A stretch of 64,000 nt of DNA from Paralithodes platypus (GCA_032716605.1 CM064519.1:27110985-27174984), one strand, 5' to 3'. Shown: positions 33,421-46,624, numbered from the stretch's first letter. Made by a program: numbers and translations. The notes: generated from the letters alone by a model not told the origin.

Positions 33421-35433
33421 TATAAGAGGAGATGGGCAGGTTTTCTGGACCACTTTGTCCCTCGTGTGTAGCCCTATTAGTTTTGAGATTTTAAGATGAT
33501 CGGGCCCCTGTAGTAGTTTGGCGATTTTGAGACCTTTCGCCCCCTTTCGTTGTCAGTTTAAGACCTTTCGTGCCATTTAGGTGTCGATTTTTTCCAGGCG
33601 GGCGATAGCGAGCCTGTAATTATAAGAGGTACCGGCCTTCGGTCGGGAAATTTTTCTACCGAAAAAGGTACAAATTTATCTTGAAGGTGGGTCTAGGGGG
33701 TGTTTTTTAAAAGTTGGATGGGGCTCTAGGGAGGAAACTAAAAATGATATGAATCACTGAATTAATAGACCCCCCCCCCAAAGCAGCCACTATCAACTTT
33801 AGGAGGGTGACCTGTTTTTATTATTTTTCTCCCTTCCTCTCTTTCTCTGGCTTGTATCCATTCGGCCCCATTCAGCCAACGATTTTAAGACGTTTATCCC
33901 CATCCAGGTGTCGATTTCTTCCTGGCGAGCGATAGCGAGCCAGCATTATATGAAGAGATCCGGCTTCGCCGGAGAAATTTTTCTATCGAAAAATTTACAA
34001 ATTTAGCCTGCTGTCAATTTTTTTTAAAAAATATGCTGGCTCGCTAAAACGCTGACCAGTAAAAAATTGACACCTGGATGGGGATAAACGTCTTAAAACA
34101 GTAGGCTGAATGGGGCCAAATGGATACAAGCCAGAGAAAGATAGAAAAGACACAGAACAAAAACAGACCACCCCCCTTAAAATGGGTCGCCAAGTTCCTA
34201 ACATTACGTCGTGACTACTAAACAGTTGGACGCTGACGAAATGCATCCCTGGCGAACAGTTTGATCGCAGACCAATTTCACCGAACCGTTGACGATCTGT
34301 GACGGAAGGTGGCAGTTGACTTAAGGGGAGATGTGTCGCTTTTATTGGCTCATATTAGTATCTTTATATTTTGTTATTAGTTTCCTCCCTAGACCTCCAT
34401 CACGCTTAAAAAACACTCCCCAAAACCCTCTTTTAAGATAAATTTGTAAATTTTTTGATACAAAAATTTCCCGGCAGAAGGCCGGTTCCTCTTAGATTAG
34501 AGTCTCGCTATCGCTCGCCAGGTAAAAATCGACACCTAAATAACACGCACATTCTTAATATTGACAAAGAAATGGGGCGAAAGGTCTTAAAATCGCTAAA
34601 CTTAAGGGCCGAACGTCCTTTAATCTGAAAACTAATGGGGCTAAACACGAGGAAGAATGGTGACCAGACAAACGGCCCATCTCCCCTTTACTACGGTCAG
34701 ACGAACCGTTTTTCTAGATCCCATTCTCCCTCATGCTTATCCTCATTAGTTTTGAGATTTTAAGACGTTTGCCCCATTAGTTTTCGATTTTAAGACCTTT
34801 CACCTAATTTCTTTGTCAATATTTAGACCTTTCGTGTTATTTAGGTGTCAATTTTTTCCTGGCGAATGATAGTGAGCCTTTAATTTTGGAAGAACCGGCC
34901 AAATTTTGCCGGGAAACTTTTCTATCGAAAAATGTACACATTAATCTAGAAGGAGGATCTGATGGATGTTTGTTTAAGTTTGATGATGGTCAAGGGAGAA
35001 AACTAGAAAAATAATAAAGACAAATATATATAATGAGCAAATAAATAAGCCAATCCCCCCTTAAATCTGCAAGCATATCTAGCATTTACTGGACTGATAA
35101 TTACGAACCTATAATACTCACGACGGTTGTATTTGCATAAAGAAAAACATGTGAAGTTCCAGACTTTTTATGTGACTGAACAAACCATCAGTATAACCAC
35201 AACTTCCCTGCTCAGCAGTTTATTTGGCTGCAGTTCCGACTGTGAATTATAGGGTAAATTTATTTGTATTTTTTAGATAGGAAATGTTTCTATCGAAAAA
35301 TGTACACATTTATCTTATAAGGGTCTAGGGAGTGTTTTTTGTTTTAAGTTTGATGAAGGTCTAGCGAGGAAGATGAACAAATATATGAATATATAAATAA
35401 ATAGACCCCCTAAAATAACCACTGTCCCCTTAA
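33421..35433. mobile_element. TTAA MITE cluster (right copy)
   Basis: Counterparts of the left cluster: type A about 33421-33800, type B 33798-34180, reverse type A 34321-34690, type A 34691-35064, type A fragment about 35278-35433. The region 33480-33610 differs from 22080-22210 by many substitutions, far more than its surroundings. Confidence 0.8.
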
Positions 35434-36206
35434 CCCAGGAATATTTTGTCAATCGGGTCTGGCATCAGTCGCATCGCAGTGGCACTGGCATCACTGCCAT
35501 GGCCCAGTGTCTCGGACTCGGTAACCAGTTGCTCTCCAACAGTCGAGAAGAAGGGTTGTCATTCCCTACCGTCTCCTGGTCTTCCCCCACGTGCTTTGTT
35601 AACTGATTTGTTTTTATCATGAAATATTGCTTGAATTTGCTAATCAATAAATAATCTAGTGGACATCAATACCTATAGAAACGTTGCTATGGTTACGCGG
35701 TGAGTGCGTGTTTTTATTCTATTTAACTTTTTTTCTTAAGATTTATGGATAACTTTATCGCGCTTTTTATATTTACCGTTATTACTTAGAAATAAACATA
35801 CTGATGTGATCATGTTTCTGACCGGTGTACGTGTGATGAAAAGGATTACCATCTAATAGTGAAGGTTTGATAATTTTGTGAAATATGCAATACATAATGG
35901 TCTGATAATAAAAGTAGGTGAGAAGTATGAACATGCCATGATTATGACTAATTCCAATAACATTTATATAATTGCATACTGAATTCACTAGTGGCTGACT
36001 AAGTACTTCACCAGGCTATTTTCACCAGTTCTTGACTGATTAAATGACATATTTCATTAGCGATTGGTTATTTCCAGATAGGCAAAATTGCTACCAACGA
36101 CTGAACTACCTTTCATGTGTCGGTTTATGAACTAGTGTAATTATAGTGATGTATGACAGTGCTGTTAGTGTCGGAAAGGTGAAAAACATTATATGAAAGT
36201 TAGATA

Positions 36207-36312
36207 AAATAGGACTTCAGAGGCTATCGTACCTATTGGATTATTAAGCCAGTACACTGTAAGTCAAGAATAACGTCAGGACTGGAGCCCCTCTGCGAAA
36301 ACTCCAGTCCCT
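36207..36312. repeat. about 105-bp dispersed repeat with terminal hairpin, copy 2
   Basis: Contains AGGACTTCAGAGGCTATC, full at its 5' part, and ends in the same 9-bp-stem hairpin GGACTGGAG/CTCCAGTCC. Confidence 0.75.
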
Positions 36313-36324
36313 CCTATCTGAAGG

Positions 36325-36364
<40 letters not shown>

Positions 36365-36921
36365 AATTTTATTTTATATTGTCCACTTTATCAAGGAATC
36401 AGAAACAAAAACAGGCTATTTATGCAACCTTATAATGATAATTGGACTGCAAATTTTGTGTTTATTAGTGACATAGACAAAGACGAAGTGAAATTTGTAA
36501 TTCATGAATTTTGGAAGTTAAGAGAAAAACACAAAAACACAACCGCATAAGAAAAGCATACAAAGAAGTGAAGGCCGTTGCAAAAGGCTACCGGTATCTC
36601 CCCGACTAGCAACCGAACCGAACCGAACCGAACCGAGTATACTACCGGTACCCTCAGATATTGAACCGTGATAATAGTGGATTACCCTCATCATCACCAC
36701 TATTATGCTCCGCCTTCACTTCATAGTTGTCCTTCTGCTGCTGTTTGGAACGCTAGGTAAGATTGAATGTGAATTATGTACAGTCGCACTCATTAATTTC
36801 CAAAACACAAATACCAGGTAAAAATTTACTAATGAGTTTAAATTGAGCCGGGACACCCTTAACAATGTATGTAACAGCATTAACTTCCTGGGGTTCCCTA
36901 TAACTGATGCGTAAGTATGTA

Positions 36922-37879
36922 CGGTCGGCCTAATAAGTGATGTCTCGGCACCAATTATGTTTTGATCAATAATTCGTATCAGCAATATTTTCACACGATT
37001 TCTTCTATTTGAGTGAGATATACAAACATGTTCCTACATTTACCGACCCAATTCAACATCTGACATACGTTAAGGAGGGTGACCTGTTTTTGTTCTGGCC
37101 TTTTATATCTTTCTCTGGCTTGTATCCATTTGGCCCCATTCAGCCTACTGTTTTAAGACGTTTATCCCCACCCAGGTGTCAATTTTTTTACTGGTGAGCG
37201 GTAGCGAGCCAGTATATTTTTTATTTTTATTTGACAGCAGGCTAAATGTGTACATTTTTCGATAGAAAAATTTCTCCGGCGAAGCCGGATTTCTTCATAT
37301 AATGCTGGCTCGCTATCGCTCGCCAGGAAGAAATCGACACCTAGATGGGGATAAACGTCTTAAAATAGTTGGCTGAATGGGGCCGAATAGATACAAGCCA
37401 GAGAAAGAGAGAACAGGAAAAAAATAACAAAAAGCAGGTCACCCCCCTTAATACAACACAGAACGAGCCAAACGTAATGACAGCTGAGACACGACTTATT
37501 AAGGGGGGTCACCTGCCTTTTTTCTATTTTTTCCTTTTCTCTCTTTCTCTGGCTTGTATCCATTCGGCCCCCTTCAGCCAACTGTTTTAAGACGTTTATC
37601 CCCATCCAGGTGTCGATTTCTTCCTGGCGAGCGATAGCAAGCAAGCATTGTATGGAGAAATCTGGCTTCGCGGAGACATTTTTCTATCGAAAAATGTACA
37701 AATTTAGCTTGCTGTCAAAACAACAATACATATATGCAGGCTTGCTACCGCTCGCCAGGAATTTGTTTACACCTGGATGGGGTTAAAGTCTTAAAACAGT
37801 AGGCTGAATGGGGCCAAATGGATATAAGTAAAAAAGAGAGAAGGAAAGAAAGTGAAAAAAGCGAGGTTAGCTCCCTTAA
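36922..37879. mobile_element. nested mariner MITE plus two type B MITEs (right copy)
   Basis: The mariner end follows TA 36920-36921. Type B elements are at 37070-37451 and 37499-37879. Same nesting as 25509-26466. Confidence 0.85.
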
Positions 37880-39014
37880 CACGTTCACTCTCGAGCGCTA
37901 ATTGCATTACCGCCAGACGATACACCTATGTTGTTGCCCTATTTTAACCCACATTAATATCCTTACATGAATTGTAGAGATAGAGCAAGACCCATACTAT
38001 TATAACATCTCATAAGATCATTATATCACATTGAAAATCGATATATAAGAAATATTTAATAGTTTTTCCAAGTTCACACCGTCATCATTTCGTTATATTA
38101 TGAACAATATTGTGTTTTATATGAAATTAGAAGCATCTTTCACGCTCATTCCAAATGTGTCATCATAATATATTTATCATCATTAGTTGTTTTCATATGA
38201 ATAAAATAAAGATCGCTTTTTGGCGGAATTTTGTTTACACCAATTTTCAGCAACTACAATTACGTTTAGTATAATCTATTATATCTCAATAGAAAGAGGA
38301 AAGGTTGGTCTACAATGTTTCGGTATCAAAACCCACATACTTTATATTTTTGATCGATGAAAGTGATGGGGACTGAATTTTGTTTAATGTTTTTCCAACA
38401 TCCCTTCAGTTTATACCATCGTAAATTAATATTTTCAGTAATGACATAAGTTTTTATATGATATGACAAGTATTGTTCACGTACTTTCCAAAAATACAAT
38501 CAGAATATGTCTATCGTCAATAGTTGTTTATATGAATATAATTGCAATATAGTATACGCTCCCATTTCTCGGTCTCGTACGACATTCATCATATTCAGGT
38601 TATTTAGTTCTAAGATATTTTAGAGCTATAAATAATTGTAATACGTATAGTTAGTGGTATAAGGAAGCAAATAAAACAAACCTGAGGTCTTTATTCCTAA
38701 TATTTGATTATATACGATTATTTACAAATTGGCAATCGTCGGACAAGAAATGTTTCAGTTTCATAATGGTCTCATGTTGAATCCAGTTATACCATACACT
38801 GATATTAGCTTACACTACACACATATATATTTCACCATGTTTGAAGGCCTCGCTGCTACCGTACAGTACCTCCCCGCTTCACTCATGAAGTAATAAAGGG
38901 GGGATCTCGTTCCATCGACTGGGCGGGAGAGCTGAGGTTGACTCTGCAGTATTTCCAAAGTTTTCATTCGCCGTGCCACTACCAAAACGTATTGTAACCG
39001 AATTTATTTGTAAT

Positions 39015-40735
39015 TCACACATTGAATGGGGAGACTAGGGGAGGGCTCGATAGGCCGTGGCGGAACATGAGGTTCTGCTGACAAAGGGGTTGAAATAAAA
39101 GAGGACAAGAAACATTCTCATGGGAAGACACTAACGCCTTTTCTAGTACTATGATGTCCTCATCGGTGTCTGCTCGGGCGTCATGCTGCTCGTCCTCTTC
39201 AGGCGTTGCCTCAGTTGTAGGGCAGCTTTCTCCTACAGGGCCGTGGGCCTGGGCTGGAAAATCTTTCTGCCACTCTCGAAGCATCCTAGGGAGCTCCTCC
39301 TTCCATTCTCTGCTCATGCATTCAGAATAGTCATCTTTTGGTTTGAGCAGGTCCTTGAGCTCCTGTATCTAAAAAAAGTCAGAAACTACCTCCTGTAGGA
39401 CAGAATCGGGCAGCAAACTAGGGATGGTTAAACATCCTATCTCTCATATGGCCTTGTCAGGCCTCTGTCTTTTTCAATAGTTCCTGTAAGTCCTTAATGC
39501 CGGTTTCTGCAGCAGGAGAGGTATTTTGCTGCTGAAAGTGCAGGGATGGAGAGGAAGACTTCTGCTCTTGGTGAGCATTCATACTTGACAATACTGGAGT
39601 GTTTGTTGTTGTTGTTGATTCACATTCGGTTGACTGCACTGGCTTTAAACTATTGACGAGCCCATCGCTGTCATCTTGGTCTTTTAGTCGTAGCAAATGC
39701 ACTGACCATGTGATTAGCCAGTTTATTTCTGTTCTTCCAGTATGCTTATGTATCAAGTGTCCTCTGCATCTTCTCCTTTGGAGGTGTGGCAGATCCATCT
39801 GCTGTGGCGGCTCTTCCTGTGTAGCACACAATCACAACTTGTGTTGCTACTGCATGAGGAAATGTATCCTTAGTACCAGATGTGCATAGCGTTTGCCGAA
39901 GGCGAGGTTGAACATGGTGATGTGCACTCCTCCTATGATGCACTCTTTGAAGAACCTTTTGTATTCACACTCATGTACAGAGGGCATGGAGGTGGAGGGT
40001 TCACAGGCGGAGTCTCAATTGCCTCTTAGACTTCCAATGATGGAGATGGAGTCTCGACCTATATTGGCGGTTATCTGTAGATGGCGATGAATGGCGAGAT
40101 GCTAAATTTCCACTTGGCCCCTGCAATGACTTTGGTTTGGGCAGGTTGAGGCATTGATTTGGGGTTGTTCTAGGATTCAGAGCTAGAGTTGGTGTGAGCT
40201 AGAGAGGTCAAATTCGCTTGGTGGTCTGGAGCAGTGGAATGGTGATAGTTGGAAGGTTGTTGGCTTTCAGGAGACGTGGCAGATACTCCTCAAGGAGCTT
40301 GAGGTTCTCACCTGTGAGGGCAGTAACCGTTGTGAATATTATCTGTATAATTTCAGATCTGTCAACTGGTGGCTGGCTAGAATCTGCTGGTGGGTAATCT
40401 AATCTATTTTACGTTGCCTCCTTTTTCTTTCCCCACGCATATCTGAAACCCTTCAGGGTGGCTCCTTCAGGTTCCGAAACGTCAACTGCCTCCTCTCTTT
40501 TCTTCGGGCAAGAAAGCATGGTGAATATAACCCTTTCGTTATTGTCAAGAGAAGCACTGTATAGCTGGGGCTTGGGCTGGTGATACTGCTCTTGTGGATG
40601 ACAAAAATCCTTCTTGGAGTCAGTACAGGTGATGACTCCATATCCCTTTTTAACATTAAACCACTTAACAGTCCCAGCAAAAGTGGAGGCATTCGTTGGG
40701 ACCATGGTGGAGATGGAGAAGGAAAGCGATGTCAC
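39015..40735 (-). pseudogene. decayed cold-shock-domain (Y-box-like) frame, right copy
   Basis: Here the domain part stays open for 108 codons (40735-40409): STFAGTVKWFNVKKGYGVIT, a decayed middle where VFVH-QSAI should be (KDFCHPQEQY), then LYSASLDNNERVIF, and SEPEGATLKGFRYAWGKKKE, which corresponds to the Y-box 'TGPEGA.V.GSRYA' end. Downstream frames carry an acidic segment (EEDEQHDARADTDEDIIVLE) and a basic/Gln region. Missing RNP2 residues and the break after KKKEAT argue for a pseudogene. A cold-shock domain without introns points to retroposition or to an element ORF; no reverse transcriptase was found within about 1 kb downstream. Confidence 0.6.
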
Positions 40736-41193
40736 AGGTCAGCTCGGAAGCTCTGAGAGCACTGGTCGTGGAGTGGGTTTTCGGGCCATATATCGAGTGG
40801 CCTATCTGGTCCTCTTCACTGGACCAATCATAGGCTGGGGTGGATTAGTAGTGTCTTCTCCTGATTTTGCGGAAAGGCGGAGGTCAGAGGTCGATTTGGC
40901 TGAAATCATGGGGTCAGGGGTTCGACCAATCCGCGTCCTCTTCCTTCCCTCTCTCGGATTGGATTTGAGGTTGGGTCAAGTTGATGATGTATTCATACCC
41001 TGGATGAACCAAAACTTTGACTTGGGTAACTGTCCACATGGTTACCTTCGGGTATAATAATTTACCATGTTGTTGCATTCTCCCATGTGGACACTACTCG
41101 GCTAAGACCTTTAAAGGGAAGGGTGAAAGGAACATAAGATTTCACAATTTATGAAATATTTTCGACAAACTAATGATTTTAACTGAATATGCA

Positions 41194-41196
<3 letters not shown>

Positions 41197-41271
<75 letters not shown>
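41197..41271. repeat. (GA)n microsatellite (right copy)
   Basis: Uninterrupted GA run matching 29812-29884. Confidence 0.95.
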
Positions 41272-41273
<2 letters not shown>

Positions 41274-42449
41274 AGGTAAAAACGAAAAAGAACAAGAAAG
41301 ATAAGCATAGACAGAAAATGAAAGAGATAGTGCATGACCTTAAAACAAAAATCGAACACAATTTTCCTTTCCTCTCCTTCTCCTCCACCTCTCCAATAAG
41401 TCAGATAGCAATTAGTGAGGGAGTGAGTGAGAGGTTCAACAACAATACACTTTTATCATGAATGGTACTGATTGAAACTGAGAACGAGATATATATATAT
41501 TCGGAAAGTGAATGTGCAGCGATGTGTCAGGCTAGTGAACCTTTCTTGTGGCAGCGGACAAGTCAGATTCGGTTGACTGAATTGATAGCTGTCTAGATTG
41601 GGTGATAGTGCCCAACCAAAGTTGTCACAGAGTCCATCAATGTCACTTAAAATCCTTATTGATTCTTTTAATTATTATTAAATAGCATCGTTGAGCAAAT
41701 ATAAAAGATTTAATGCATTTGTGACTCGCTTCAAGTAATTCATCACAGGAATTGAGCACAATGGCCGCATTTGTGACTTGCATATTCATACAAGTCTCTC
41801 GTCTGTAACTAGGTTCAGGCAGTTTGGGGTGACTTTATATAGCCTCATTAAATAGTTTGCCAACTACTTGCTTTCAAAATAGGCAATTCTAAGATGAAAC
41901 CCTGTACCTAAGTCTTCAGTTTTCTCAATCACTCTCACTTTTTTATCTGTTGTTTGTTTCGTTTTCGTTGGTAACACTGTGAAATGAATGTGTTTCTCCA
42001 TGGATTATACACGACTTATGGTGGTTGTTGCCGAACTTTGAATTCAGGTGCACAGTCATTCATGAAATATCATGGACCACTCATGTTTTTCATTATGCAA
42101 GCCTATGAATGAAATGTATACTCTAATAATATAATCCTATTGATTATTTATTATGTAGCAGATTTCATGCACAAAGGAATCTATATCTCTGTATTTGCAT
42201 AGGGGAAAACATTTCAGGTCTCCGAAATTGTATGGGTTTGGATATGTTGGACTAATATTCGAGTATAGTTACTTTAGACTAATAGATAAACATATACTAA
42301 AAAAAATGGACAGAATGAATAGAAACACCATATGAGGAGGAACACTTTATTGACAACATTACGCATATTGCTGCATAAGGTGATGAAGCTATATGACAAA
42401 AGTTGTCAATAAAGTGCTCCTCTTTATATAGTGTTTAGCTCAGACTATT

Positions 42450-42650
42450 TGAGTTTAAATAGGTAGAGCTTTTTTTTCCAGAGAGTTTAGACTATTTTCG
42501 GGTTCAGATAGGTTATACTACTATAAATACGGATAAGTTAGACTATTGTTTGGGTTTGGATAGGTTAGACTATGTTAAGTTTGGTTCAAATATGGTGGGA
42601 TATAATCTGTTAAAACTACAAGGTAAGGACAGTGAAAGTTATGTCAGAAT
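42450..42650. repeat. degenerate GTTAGACTA minisatellite
   Basis: Units close to GGATAGGTTAGACTATGTTT recur with roughly 27-bp spacing. Similar motifs are scattered at 44150-44520, 45590-45690 and 46340-46440. Confidence 0.4.
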
Positions 42651-42668
42651 TGAGTTGGTTGGACTAAG

Positions 42669-42743
42669 TTAAGGGAGGATGGTTCACGTTTTGTTCGATG
42701 TTTTCATTGATTCATTATTTTTCTAGTTTCATCCTTAGACCTC

Positions 42744-42778
<35 letters not shown>

Positions 42779-43046
42779 ATTCATTGGATCCCCCTTGTAG
42801 ATTAATTTGTACATTTTTCGGTAGAAAAAATCGGCCGGTTCTTCCAAAATGACAGGCTCACTATCGTTCGCCAGGAAACAAATTGACACCTAAATAGCAC
42901 GAAAGGTCTAAATATTGACAAAGAAATGGGGCGGTAGTTCTTAACATTGACAAACTAGTGGGGCAAACATCTTAAAATCTGAAAACTAAAGAGGCTAAGC
43001 ATGAGGGAGAAGGGTGTCCAGAAAAGCATAACCCATCTTCCCTTAA
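42669..43046 (-). mobile_element. TTAA MITE type A, reverse, with internal poly(A)
   Basis: TTAA at 42669-42672 and 43043-43046. TTAAGGGAGGATGGTTCACG at the left, CCCATCTTCCC at the right. An A31 run at 42748-42778 is specific to this copy. The core is reversed (CACTATCGTTCGCCAGG). It is followed directly by a TTAACCCTTCATCTGCC piggyBac-like left end whose partner was not found. Confidence 0.8.
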
Positions 43047-43270
43047 CCCTTCATCTGCCAAAGACGTATATATATGTCGAGTCAGTCGAATGCAGCCAAC
43101 GCCAACGACGTAAATATTTGTCCGGAACGTATACAAATTGTAAGAAATTCGTAAATGAGACTTCGTCAAAACCAAATTGGCAGCACATGGGCAGACCTCT
43201 GGCTGACCAGCACCTAAAGTAGTAATTTTGGACTTGCCATCCCCACTCCACAACCGAAATAGTCAGCCTA

Positions 43271-43483
43271 TACTCTATTTAATTTCATCTGACGGTAAAT
43301 TGAATCCCTTAGCAGCTAATTTCTCGATACTTAATGGAAAAACATGAAACTACTATGTCTCTGCATCATATTAAGACCAAGTTAATATAATTAGCACCAA
43401 ATTTCCCTGCAAATTCTTCAAAATAACTGAGTAATCTTGATGGTAACTTTGTAATTTACCGTCATTTGAAAAGAAACAGAGTA
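43271..43483 (-). mobile_element. 213-bp TA-flanked MITE (family D)
   Basis: TA at 43269-43270 and 43484-43485. Inverted ends TACTCTATTTAATTTCATCT and AGATGAAA-like complement of GTCATTTGAAAAGAAACAGA. The same element in reverse lies at 63184-63396. Confidence 0.75.
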
Positions 43484-45100
43484 TAGTGTGAGCCCCATTA
43501 GTGCCCCCCTATTTCGCTGACTTCTTGTGTGAAAGAGATTCAACAGTACCGGTATATATACAAAATGTGTAGGCCTATATAATTATGTGTTTGTAAATAT
43601 ATTTTAGCGATGTGGGAATAAAATAATTGAAAGAAAACTTAGAAAAACATACCAGTGTGAACAAAGAAGTACGGTAACAAGCGTCAGCCATGCAATGGAT
43701 AGATTAAGTTTGAATATTTAGTGTGCTACTGTTATGCTATATTTAGCTTTAATAATACAAATATAGGTAGCACTGAGTCAGCCAGGTGTACATAGTCACT
43801 TAATGTAAGAGTGCAAGTGCAATCATTGGGTTCAAAATCAATCAAAAAAATGTATAGAAAACATGAAATAATTATAACTTACTCTAAAATATTTGAATAT
43901 GAGTCTCAGAGAATGTTAATAGGGATCTAGCACCAAGTATGAGGCAGTAATAAAGGCACTAAAATACGTGTTCAGATGAGCAGAATTCCACGAAACTGAG
44001 CGTGGTGAATATTTTTTTACTATTTTCTTTTATTTCATCACATTCTGAATCCATCGATCCCCCCTTAAAAAATAAAAATAAATGTGTTGCACTGTCTGTA
44101 GAAGAGCGCGGGATAAGTACAGTATATTAGCTTAGTTTACATTATGGTGGAATTGTATTGTTTAGAATTTACATGATTGGATTACCGGTGTAGAGTGAGT
44201 TAGACCAATTTAGTTTTTATACGGTTATAAGCTGTAGCCATTTATGTTGCTAATTGTTTAAGTTAAACTACTTAATTATAGATAGGAGTGAATTTGGTTA
44301 GACTGCTCGTGCTTTCAATATTGTAAGTTAGACTTCATTTCATCATATTAGCTTAGGTTTGACTAAGTTAGGTTGGCAGAAGTTTTGTTAGACTTCTTTA
44401 GGTTTAATCATTTATATTTGACTACGTATTTATGTTATAGATGTAAATTTTGTTAGTTTGAAACATATGTTAAACTACATTATGATGGAATATATCTGGT
44501 TCGACTACAGCGCGTCTTGTTAAATTGGTCTATGTAAAGACCCCGTCACTCATTCAGGACTTCGGTCCCAACAGACCAGGACCTTGATATCAGCGTCAAA
44601 AGTGTAGGGATTGGGGCCGACTTTAATTGCCGACGACGGTGTGTGGCACAATCAGCATCAGGCATCAGATGTAGGTCTAATGTAGCCCATGCGCCGACAA
44701 CCGCCGCGGCATGGCATAGCGAATAAGCAATACAATATACCTCTAATCCAGCTGTGCGTGGCGTCGTCTTAGCTACGATACGTCAACCGGCGACGTAGTG
44801 TGGCACCTACTGTGACAGACGTAGATATGTCGCCGATGCCAAGGGGTCCATATGGGTTCCTTGCAGGGGGGGGGGGGGGCATAGTATACTGTATTATTGC
44901 TATTTATGTTATGTTAATAGATACAAATGTAGGGGACAATAATGCGATAATCTAACATAATTCTTTGGCTTGACTGTACTGGTGAGGTTCGACGAGACTC
45001 ACATATTATATCGTACTGTTATATATTGTATCTTTGTATGTAATATGAATAGGTACATATTTTGATGAATTCCTTGCAAAAGTATAACAAGCCCCGTCAG
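43484..45100. other. spacer, no gene seen
   Basis: AT-rich; scattered TTAGACT motifs at 44150-44520, a GC-richer patch 44560-44850 with two related blocks (GACGACGGTGTGTGGCAC and GGCGACGTAGTGTGGCAC), and a G14 run near 44865-44878. No supported coding region. Confidence 0.4.
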
Positions 45101-45104
45101 CCGC

Positions 45105-45345
45105 TGACAATGGCGCCGTCTGACGCAGCATCCACAGATGATGATTCACTACGTCATGCGGTGCAATTGCCATGATGGTCATCGCCGTGGCAAAGGTAAA
45201 TTCATCCACGGAAATCACATTCCCAAATTTCGAGCCAATGGTGCTGTCTGACGCAGCGTCCAACAAGTCATGCTGTGCGGTTGCCATGATGGTCACCACC
45301 CTGGTGCAGACATATTCATTGGCGGCAATAACTTTCCCAAATTTT
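45105..45345. repeat. diverged direct repeat
   Basis: CCGTCTGACGCAGCATCCAC...GTTGCCATGATGGTCATCG recurs as CTGTCTGACGCAGCGTCCAA...GTTGCCATGATGGTCACC. The 126-codon frame over it (45172-45552) has no recognisable domain and I do not call it a gene. Confidence 0.5.
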
Positions 45346-46054
45346 GAGCATGCTCATAATTTTCACCCGCCTTCCCGACGCCTCTTTCACTCGGCCATAC
45401 GTCCCATGACACCCTCAGCCACACGTGGTGCTGACCATGGCGCTGACCATGTTGTCCTGGTCTGCCAGGATGAAAATCCTGATTGTGTGGCAGGGGCTTT
45501 AGATCGACAAGGCTTCACTGAGAATAATGAAAGTTCAACTAACTTTCGGTAGCACAAGCTAAGTTATATTATGCTAGGTTACAAAATGTTTGACTTTGAT
45601 CGGTTGAATCATGTAAAGCTCGGTTAGACTAGGATAGGTAATTTATAGTTATGTTAGGCTGTTTGCTTAAATAGGTTAGCTTCGAATAGGTGCCTTCACA
45701 ACTGCTGCATGATTCTTTTGATTAATGGCTAGATATAGATATGGGAAATAGTGGATAATACAAAATTCTTGTCAGGGCCCATCAATGTAATTTAAAATCC
45801 TTGCGATACTTTCTGCATCTGTTGATCTTGGATGGTGCCGTTAATCAAAATGTAAGCTTTAGGTTGAACTCAATAAGCTCAATTCAAGCTAGTTATCACA
45901 TGACTCGAACACAAAATCCAATATGTGAGCTCGCCCATTGGCTATGTTCTACTACACCAGGTTAGATTTGGAATCGTTTTACTAGGTAGTTTAGGATGTC
46001 ATGAGGATAGAGTAAGGTCATTCCTGTTGATATACATACTGTTGATATATAGAA

Positions 46055-46350
46055 TAAATGTATGTATGTAGGTATGTATATACTCAGGCACATACCCCAC
46101 AGCTGGGGTGGCCGACTCGAAACAGAGCCCGAACTGAAACAACATTTAAAGCTCCAATTCTTAGGGTCCGGTACCACTTTCGCGTTCCCTCGCCCCTTTC
46201 TCTGTCTCGTCGAGGAGGAGGATTCCTAGCCCCCTGCCCCCAGAAGGAAGAGTAGGACAGTACAAGAGACAAACATAAACGGCTAATGTTGGGTAGAGGA
46301 TGCCAAACCTCACTCTGGATAGGACCAGCCCTCATCCGGTACATAATGGT
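46055..46350 (-). mobile_element. about 280-bp repeat carrying a LINE endonuclease start, copy 1
   Basis: The reverse strand reads TLRIGALNVVSVRALFRVGH. 'LRIGTLNV' is the usual first motif of the APE endonuclease in several LINEs. It ends in ATACATAC-type tetranucleotides. The same stretch lies in opposite orientation at 61490-61770, with both copies stopping at the same places. Confidence 0.6.
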
Positions 46351-46624
46351 AAGGATAGGCTGTGTTTGACTATGTTAGGTTAACTGGGTTTAGTATAAGT
46401 GGGCTTGGTTAGAAGAGGTTTAATTTAATTTAGCTACCCTATTATTCGCTAAGTGAATAATTGCTAGGTGAATTTGATTTCATCATGAAGGATTATGTTT
46501 GGCTGTTTGGGCTTTGTTACTTCGATTCAATAAACGTATTTGCATCATTTATGCTACTATATCCTAGTCTGTATTCTCTTATTTGATAATATATTGCTAT
46601 TTTCCTATTTTAATGACTCAACCA

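Larger units (their letters stand above)
31501..42726. repeat. 11.3-kb duplicated segment, right copy (start of contig 2)
   Basis: Aligns throughout with 20150-31400. Its first about 1.3 kb is rich in extra or missing single bases, whereas its last 2.7 kb reads cleaner than the left copy. All features of the left copy recur at about +11.35 to +11.41 kb. Confidence 0.9.

Noticed and set aside
45172..45552. 126-codon protein
   Set aside because: Runs through a diverged direct repeat; no recognisable domain or promoter.
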